The position numbers and the translations under genes are program-made. The notes under the pieces are model-generated. The model was not told the origin of the DNA, searched no databases, and saw nothing but the letters and a program-made list of their open reading frames with translations. From assembly GCF_013410405.1 (NCBI RefSeq), contig NZ_JACCFK010000002.1, positions 1,937,754 through 2,001,753 of the forward strand: a DNA stretch of 64,000 bases, given 5' to 3'. The DNA is from Amycolatopsis endophytica. Its GTDB lineage: Bacteria > Actinomycetota > Actinomycetes > Mycobacteriales > Pseudonocardiaceae. This document shows positions 58,304 to 64,000 of this stretch, piece by piece (the stretch's first letter is position 1; the number at the start of each line of letters is the position of its first letter).

Positions 58304-60169
58304 TCAAGGGGCATCGAGGCTGATTTCCTCGCCCTCGACGGGCTGAGGACCGAGGTCGACGAACGCGGCAGCCTGGTCGTCGTCTTGCTCGGCGAGTTCG
58401 ACCGGATCGCTGGTGATCAGGTAGTGCTCGGTCGGCGACGCCATGCTCTGGAAGGCCACGCGCTGGGTTCCGGTCGACAGCAGTCCCTGGCCGCGGTCGG
58501 CTGCGAGCAGGAACTGGCGTTCTCCGGCGGAGAGGGTGAAGGTGCGGGCGATCTCGTCGATGGCTTGCGGGGCCTGCCGGAGCAGGATCTGGGTGGCCGC
58601 GTTGGCCACGACGGCTTTGCCGAGGTCGGTGCCGAGGACGTCGTCGACGTCCTGGGTCGCCACTGTCAGACCGGCCCAGTACTTGCGGAAGGCTTTCGCC
58701 GAACGGAACAAGAACTCGGCACCGGCCTTGTCTTGCAGCAAAAGCCATGCCTCGTCCACCGCCACCATCCGCGGCCGGCGGATCGCGGGGTTCGACACTC
58801 GCCGCCAGATGACGTCGAGCGTGAGCAGCGTGCCGATCGCTTTCAGCTCGTCGGGCAGGTCGCGGAGGCTGAACACCACGAGCTGTCCCTCGGGTTGAAC
58901 GGTGCTGGGCCCGTCGAAGAGCTGCTTGAACGCGCCCTCGACGAACGGATGCAACCGCGCGGCGAGCTCGCGGCCGGCACCGTCACCGGAGCTAGCGAGC
59001 TTTTCTCGCAGTGTGCGCAGCTCGGGTGAGGGTCGGGTCCAGGTGCGGGGATCGGTGGTGATGCCCACGCTCTGGTAGGTCGCGGCGATCGCGCGGTCCA
59101 GCGCGGCCCGCTCGGCTGCCGACGGTTCACCGCCGAGAAGAACTTCGATCGCGGTGTGCAGGAACAGGCTGCGCCGAACGAGCGCGTCCTTCGGTGCGGT
59201 GCGTCGTCCGTCCGGCCGCGTGTGGATGGGCAAATCGAACGGGTTGAGCCGAACTCCGGGCACGCCGAGGTGGACGTTGGTTCCCCCGACGGCGGCCGCG
59301 AGCCGGGCATACTCGTCCTCCGGATCGACAACGGCGACCTCGATCCCGCGGTACAGCGAACGCAGCAGCTCCAACTTGACCAGGTATGACTTCCCCGCGC
59401 CCGAGCGGCCAAGGATGACCGAGTTGTGGTTGTGCATGCCCTCGCCGAAGCGGTCCCAGTGGACCAGCCCCTGGGAGCCGATGTTGTACCCGTAGAGCAC
59501 CCCGGCCGGTGCCGCGACCGAGGTCGGATCAGGCGCGGGCAGGTCCGGGCTGGTGAACGGGAACGCGGCCGACAACGCTGCGGTGTCGAAGGTGCGGCGC
59601 ATGCCGATCAGGTCCAGGCTCAGCGGCAAGGTCGACACCCACCCCTGGAGGCTGCGGTAGGTGGTGTGCTTGGCGTCCAGCAGCAGGCTGGCGCACAGTG
59701 ACCGCAGTGCCGCGACTTCCTCGGCGAGAGCGCGTTGGGTGGTGGCGTGGATGGTCAGGTACAGCCCGACGCGGAACAGCTTGCCCTCGCCTCGGGCGAC
59801 GCGGGAGGACAGGTCGTAGGCGTCTTCGGTGGCGGCCTCGACGTGGGGGTCGAACAGCCGGCCGTGCTCGGCGGTGTGGCGTCGGCCGGCCTCGAGCTTG
59901 GCGAGCTGCTTCTTCAACCGGGCGGCGGCGGTGGCAGGGTCGATCGGCTCGACGTGCACGGAGACGTCCAAGCGGCCGGGGTAGGTCAGCAGCGGAGCCA
60001 GCCAGCCGGGGTGCACCTCGCGCGGGTAGGCCGATGACCGCGAAGCTGGCGACCCATTCGCCGCCGACCTCCAGGTGCCGCGCCCCACCGACAGGGCGTC
60101 CGGCGTGAATGCGGCTGCGGCCGGGGAGGCCGGTTGGCCAGGCCGACGGTGGTGGCTGCGATGGCGCAT
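58304..60169 (-). CDS. VirB4/SCO6880-like ATPase with a short scrambled segment
   Basis: 621-aa reading. ATG 60169 overlaps the PrgI gene stop (TGATG). From about 60085 to 60030 the sensible sequence (ARHLEVGGEWVASFAVIG) is in another frame; a missing G in GGGGCGCGG and an extra C in GGCCTACC would explain it, so the 970-codon open frame is not one natural protein. The rest is normal: YPREVHPGWLAPLLTYPGR, VILGRSGAGKSYLVKLELL (Walker A), VAVDEAWLLLQDKAGAEFLF (Walker B), and TQDVDDVLGTDLGKAVVANA. It is the energising VirB4-type ATPase of the channel. Confidence 0.82.
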   Translation of the reverse strand: MRHRSHHRRPGQPASPAAAAFTPDALSVGRGTWRSAANGSPASRSSAYPREVHPGWLAPLLTYPGRLDVSVHVEPIDPATAAARLKKQLAKLEAGRRHTAEHGRLFDPHVEAATEDAYDLSSRVARGEGKLFRVGLYLTIHATTQRALAEEVAALRSLCASLLLDAKHTTYRSLQGWVSTLPLSLDLIGMRRTFDTAALSAAFPFTSPDLPAPDPTSVAAPAGVLYGYNIGSQGLVHWDRFGEGMHNHNSVILGRSGAGKSYLVKLELLRSLYRGIEVAVVDPEDEYARLAAAVGGTNVHLGVPGVRLNPFDLPIHTRPDGRRTAPKDALVRRSLFLHTAIEVLLGGEPSAAERAALDRAIAATYQSVGITTDPRTWTRPSPELRTLREKLASSGDGAGRELAARLHPFVEGAFKQLFDGPSTVQPEGQLVVFSLRDLPDELKAIGTLLTLDVIWRRVSNPAIRRPRMVAVDEAWLLLQDKAGAEFLFRSAKAFRKYWAGLTVATQDVDDVLGTDLGKAVVANAATQILLRQAPQAIDEIARTFTLSAGERQFLLAADRGQGLLSTGTQRVAFQSMASPTEHYLITSDPVELAEQDDDQAAAFVDLGPQPVEGEEISLDAP

Positions 60170-61329
60170 CAGAACTGCTCCTCTCGCTCGTCCTCGTAGT
60201 CCCAGTCGTCCTCGCCCCACGCGGGCTCGTCCTCTGCACGTGCATCCGCACGCCACCGGCGGCGTCGTCATCCGCCGGGTCCGAAGCGGTAGTGATGACC
60301 TCATCCGCGCCGGCGAGCCCGGCTGATGGGGGCAAGAGGCTGTCGGGGTTGCACGCCGAGGCCAGGACCGCGGTGGCCTGCCCGCGTCGAGCGGGGTCAC
60401 CGTGATCCCGGCTGGGGACAGCAGCTCCACGGCTTCGGTGAGGCGGCGCACCAGGCGTGACTCGGCCGCTCGTCGTGCGGCGGCGTCGGCCTGGCCGGGC
60501 GTCCGGTTGCGGCGGCCCTGCAGAGCGGCCAGCGCCCCAGGGCCGCCGAGTCCGTCAGGAGGGTCGGCTGCGGCGAGCGGTTCCCGCAGCACGAGCAGCA
60601 CCTGCCGTCGCAGCAGATCGGACTCCTGCCCGAGCTGGACCAGGTAGTCGGCGTGCTCGACCGCGGCCGCTTCCAACGCCGGGTGCGGCAGGCCACCCGC
60701 GCGCTCGCGCAGCTCGGCGATCTGAGCGGAGAGGTCGAGACGCTCGGTGCGCACCAGCACCTGGACCGGGGCGGTCAGTGAGTGCAGGTAGCGCCCGAAC
60801 GAGGCGACCAGTGCCTCCTGCTCGGCCGGTGTCCGGAGCGCGAAGTTCACCGTGCTCGCGACGGCGACGACCGTCAACCCGTCCGGGCCCAGGTCCACCA
60901 CGCCGGTCTCCGTGACTGCCTCAGCCGGCAGGCGCAGCGCGGTCGGGGAGACGGGTTCAGCCTCGGACGCTGGCCCGCGGCGGCCGGCTCCCTGGTCCGC
61001 GTTCGCGGTGAGCCACGCGGGCGCCGGACGGACGCCTTCCGGCGCGGCGACGCGGTGTCGCGGAGCGATCCGCTGGCGGATCGCGGCGATCAGGAGCTTG
61101 TCCAGCGGGACACCGTCGCGCTTGCCCAGGGCGAGCATCACCGACGCCGCGCCGACCGGAACCGCGAAGGCGGCGAAGAGCGGGATCGGCAGGAACGCGC
61201 GCGTGACGAGCCACACAGGTACAGCGCCGCTCCGGCCGCGGCGAGGATGCCCAGCTGGCGCGCGGTGAGCGGGCCGAGCACGCGGTCGTGCATGTCGACG
61301 TCGGCGGGAATGCGAACGGGTTCGGTCAT
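60169..61329 (-). CDS. PrgI-domain conjugation protein, frameshifted
   Basis: From ATG 61329 the frame begins VRIPADVDMHDRVLGPLTAR and QLGILAAAGAALYL, the PrgI start and first helix. After a lost base (about 61218) it goes on as VWLVTRAFLPIPLFAAFAVP (in the second frame) and RDGVPLDKLLIAAIRQRIAP. Further slips occur near 60382 and 60260. The full chain, about 385 residues, ends in an acidic stretch (EDEPAWGEDDWDYEDE) before the TGA at 60169. The middle (residues 110-330) is an SCO6880-operon-type soluble domain. PrgI proteins are channel components of Gram-positive conjugation systems. Confidence 0.7.
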
Positions 61330-63458
61330 GACGTGCTACCTCCTGGCTTGCGCCGTCGCACGTTCGTCGGCGGTGGCGGGGTCACGCGCGGGGGCGGCGT
61401 CTTGGCGGGCTTGGGCAGGTCGAGCGGGAGTCGCAACTGCCGTCCGGCCTTCGGTGCACGTGGCTTGGGCGGTGGTGGCGGCGCGGGCTTGGGCGGCACG
61501 TGTTTCAGGCCGTCCAGGGGCAGCGGGTACTGACCGGACCGGGTCGGTCGGTTGCCCTCGTAGGGGTCAAAGGGCAGCGGCGGCTGGATCACGCGCCGGC
61601 CGGTTCCGCGACGAGCGGGAGGCGGTGGCGGGCTCGCCGGCCGAGGCACCTTGCGCAGTCCGTCCAGCGGCAGTGGGTACTGGCCGGACCGGAGCGGCCG
61701 GTTGCCCTGGTAGGGTTCGAACGGCAGCTCGAGTTGTTTCCCGGTGCGCCCGCGAGGCGCCCGACGACCGCTCGTTCCCGCTGCTCCCGTGGCCGCTGAA
61801 GGTGGCGCTGCGCGCGGAACGTCGAAGGGCAGGCGGTACTGCCCGTCGCGGCCGAGCACCGGCTTGTTTTCGGGCCAGTCATCGCCCAGCGGCAGCGCCA
61901 GTTGACGACCGGGATTGCGCGGTGGTGGTTTCGGCTCCGGAGTGTTCTTCGGTGTGGGCTTGGCCGGGTCCGGCGCAGGCCCGGCAGCGCAACACGTACT
62001 GCCCGCCCGCGGTGGTCCTCGCTCCGCTGAGCGCGTGGACGAGCTGCCAAGGCTGTTGCCACCGCCGGTAGCTCGGGGCCTCCGGGGCTTTCCGCCGCCC
62101 CCGCCCAGAAGCCCGAACGTCTTGTAGGCGAGGAAGCCCCGGACGAGCGATCCGATCAGGCTGCGGCCGCCTCCACCGCGGATCGAGCCCAGGATCCAGA
62201 ACGGGATTTTGAGCAGGATGTACATCAGCGCGAGAGCGACGAGCAGGTTGATGAGCCCGAGGCGGTCGGCCCGAACACGGTGAAATCCGCCGGGGGTGAA
62301 GACACCTTCAACGCGGTGATCAGGGTCAGGCTCTGGCCGAGCTGGATCGCGAGGCAGCCGCCGTAGGCTTTCCACCACCAGTAGGCGATGCCCTCGGTCT
62401 GCGGCAGGGCGTGGAACATCAGCGCCAGCGGCGCGGCGACGATGAGGATGATCGTCAACGCGACTCGCACGACGTAGGTCACCAGCAGCGCGACGAGCAA
62501 ACCGGCCAGGACGAGTCCGATGAAGATGATCCACATGCCGCCTTGAGTGAGCCCATGACGAGGTCGCGCAGAGCCACGCCGGCGGCACTCGCGTCGAGCC
62601 CGCCGCCCATGATGGCGGCGACGAGGGCGTTGGCGATCTGGATGCCCTTGGTGGCCACCCACAGGCTCAACGCACCGGCCAGGAACCCCACCACGAGGCG
62701 CGGCGCGATCTCCTTGGCCGAGTGCCGGGTCTGGACGGTCTGGTAGCCCATCACGATGACACCCGCGATGAGAATCAGCAGGGCGTAGGAGACGAGCAGG
62801 ATCTGCCAGGAGTTGTCCCACAGCTCACCCACCCGCGGCAGCGAGTCCGGCGTCGGGTGGTCAGCAGCGTCTTGACAGCAGTTCGAGCAGCGGGTTGAGC
62901 GCGCTCTCGACGATGCCGCGGAAGAACCGGTCGATCACGTCGGTGATGCAGGCGCCGATGTTCGTGAGGCCGCAGTCGTCGCCGGTCTCCTCGTCCGGAA
63001 CGGGCTGTTCGGCACCGGGCGCCGTGGGCGGTGTGCTGGTGCCGGGCTGCGGGATGCAGCCCTCACCCGTGCACGGCGGAGCGGTCGAAGTCGGCGACGG
63101 AGGCACCCGTCCTGCAGTGAACCGGGGAAACAGGTGACCGAGGTCGGCGCCCCCGTCGGCAGTGGCAGGGGCACCTCGGGCAGCGACGGTGCTGTGGTCG
63201 GCGCAGGCCGCGAGCACAGCGGCAATCCGGGCTCACATGGCTCGACAGTCGGAAGCGGCAGTGGTTGCGCGGCAGCCGGCGGCGCCATCGACGAGCCGGG
63301 TTGAGCGCAGCGACGGCAAGCGTGCCACCGAACAGAACGACGAGGCTCACCGCCAGCCCCACCAGCGCCCGGCCACGAGTCAGCTTGGGTAACCGCACCT
63401 TCCGGCGTGATGGCGGAGCGGTGAGTGCTCGACCGTCCGGCGTGTTCGAGGGGCGCAT
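61326..63458 (-). CDS. TrbL/VirB6-like channel protein with Pro-rich tail, frameshifted
   Basis: From ATG 63458 (GGGGG upstream) to TGA at 61326-61328 one long protein, about 710 residues, can be followed only by changing frames at about five places. The pieces are: RALVGLAVSLVVLFGGTLAV (N-terminal helix), a Pro-rich extracellular part ending GDDCGLTNIGACITDVIDRF, the membrane core WDNSWQILLVSYALLILIAG, LDASAAGVALRDLVMGSL, MWIIFIGLVLAGLLVALLVT and LINLLVALALMYILLKIPFW, and a C-terminal tail with repeats (RSGQYPLPLDGL occurs twice). The core resembles TrbL/VirB6. Each slip sits beside a G or C run. Confidence 0.7.
61370..61920 (-). repeat. protein-level repeats in the tail of the channel protein
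   Basis: Three units of about 60 residues share PLPFDPYEGNRPTRSGQYPL-like sequence: GRDGQYRLPFDVP, then QLELPFEPYQGNRPLRSGQY, and PPLPFDPYEGNRPTRSGQY, each followed by a LPLDGL and a Pro/Lys/Arg-rich spacer. The matching DNA also repeats. Such extended, basic, Pro-rich tails could bind DNA or a partner in the cytoplasm. Confidence 0.65.
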
Positions 63459-63462
63459 CGCG

Positions 63463-63900
63463 TCAAGCCCCCACGATGCCTTTGAGCACCTCGACGACCA
63501 GCGGGGCGAGCGCGGCCAGAACGTAGCCGATGCCGGCGGCCTTGAACGCCTCCTTCGCCTTCTCCTGCTCCCCCGGGTCGCCGCCGCCGAACACGCGCCG
63601 GACACCGCCGATGGTGAGGAACACCGTCGCCAGCCCGGCGAGGATGCCCATCAGCCAGTTGCGGATGTTGTTGAGGACTTCCTCGACGCTGCCCGCGAGC
63701 GCGAGCACCACGGTGTCCCCGCGGGCGCTCGCACCAGAGGTCAGCAGGGCGAGCACGACGAGTTCGGCCAGCAGCAGCGCCCGGCGGCGCCAGTGGTGCG
63801 TGCGCGGCAGGCGAGGGTTCGGGTCAGGCGCATCGCGGCTCTCCCGGAGTCGAGCCCGGCCGCCGCTGCGGCTGCTCGGGCGAAGGGGTGGTGTTCGCAC
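63463..63900 (-). CDS. VirB2/TrbC-like conjugation pilin
   Basis: 145-aa reading from GTG 63900. The core is clear: a signal-like helix ALLLAELVVLALLTSG, an ASARGDTVVLALAGSVEEVL segment, NWLMGILAGLATVFLTIGGV and FGGGDPGEQEKAKEAFKAAG, then GYVLAALAPLVVEVLKGIVG, as in VirB2/TrbC-type proteins of actinobacteria. A better start may be ATG 63833, which has GGGAGAG six bases upstream but needs a one-base correction near 63805. It lies five bases before the channel-protein start and begins the visible conjugation operon; the operon continues outside the window. Confidence 0.75.
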   Translation of the reverse strand: MRTPPLRPSSRSGGRARLRESRDAPDPNPRLPRTHHWRRRALLLAELVVLALLTSGASARGDTVVLALAGSVEEVLNNIRNWLMGILAGLATVFLTIGGVRRVFGGGDPGEQEKAKEAFKAAGIGYVLAALAPLVVEVLKGIVGA

Positions 63901-64000
63901 GGGAGGCTGGTCTCGTCCCGCACCCCTGAACTCCGGAAGACGCGCCCCGTGGGGACACGTGCGCGCTGGGTTTCTTGCCCGCCCGCGCGCGCAGAGTGGT

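Noticed and set aside
58304..61216. A single 970-residue ATPase
   Set aside because: The first part is the PrgI protein and its end is read in the wrong frame; the ATPase proper starts at ATG 60169 directly after the PrgI stop.
1..64000. CRISPR array
   Set aside because: No regularly spaced repeats of 25-40 bp were seen anywhere in the window.
1..64000. Secondary-metabolite gene cluster around the radical SAM, GNAT and luciferase-like genes
   Set aside because: No synthase, precursor peptide or tailoring set is present; the luciferase-like and methyltransferase genes are fragments.

Overview
The window is GC-rich throughout, with GTG and TTG starts, many 4-bp ATGA/GTGA gene overlaps, and gene families typical of actinomycetes: MmyB-type and DUF5753-type XRE regulators, a BTAD regulator, an actinobacterial ArsC, an Asp23/Gls24 operon, an SCO6880-like conjugation ATPase and a Tad pilus. 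A filamentous actinomycete, probably of the Pseudonocardiaceae type, is the best guess; this is inferred from gene content only. No rRNA gene and no intact tRNA gene were seen.

Layout. (1) 1-8.0 kb looks like chromosomal metabolism: an alpha/beta hydrolase, a GAF/AAA/Fis regulator, an SDR and an acyl-CoA dehydrogenase that share a 17-bp palindromic site, then a divergent aldo/keto reductase and MmyB-type regulator and a conserved unknown gene. (2) At 8.145-8.188 kb lies only the 3' half of a tRNA-Val(CAC) gene, with a decayed second copy 170 bp to its left. Its orientation says the chromosome ends here and an integrated island begins to the right. (3) 8.4-12 kb: a GNAT-PIN protein whose C-terminal domain is frameshifted, an ASCH protein, and scraps of a recombinase and of a DUF2637-like protein. 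(4) 12-18 kb: LapA-like protein, B12-binding radical SAM enzyme, a six-gene Asp23/AmaP/DUF6286 operon, a DUF5994-like protein and a GNAT. (5) 18.1-21.7 kb is a gene graveyard: anti-sigma kinase with an in-frame stop, P-type ATPase tail, CBS tail, methyltransferase, dehydrogenase and luciferase-like fragments.

(6) 21.7-28.4 kb is an arsenic resistance island: an ArsR-ArsN fusion, two flavin monooxygenase-like proteins, ArsM, a second ArsR, Acr3 and ArsC, ending in a strong hairpin. (7) 28.4-33.7 kb: small GntR and DUF5753-type regulators around a near-perfect palindrome, then small unknown genes, an APH-like kinase, a GRDP-like protein, an XRE regulator and an HD hydrolase. (8) 33.8-47 kb: a Tad-type pilus locus (prepilin peptidase, SAF protein, TadZ, TadA with a frameshift, TadB, TadC, Flp pilin, TadE/TadF/TadG-like proteins) interrupted by a complete IS630-type element, and ending with a membrane LysM-BTAD protein and a convergent HxlR regulator.

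(9) 47.6-53.7 kb: a gene-poor repeat and AT-rich stretch, then a MoxR-type AAA ATPase with a winged helix, a VWA protein that also carries HExxH, two unknown proteins and a two-domain winged-helix protein with the same helix as the ATPase. This is the best candidate for an undescribed system. (10) 53.7-64 kb, minus strand: a conjugative type IV secretion module (VirB2-like pilin, TrbL/VirB6-like channel, PrgI protein, VirB4-like and TraD-like ATPases, replication-relaxation protein, secreted muralytic enzyme). Several of its genes carry single-base indels beside G/C runs, which may be sequencing errors rather than decay.
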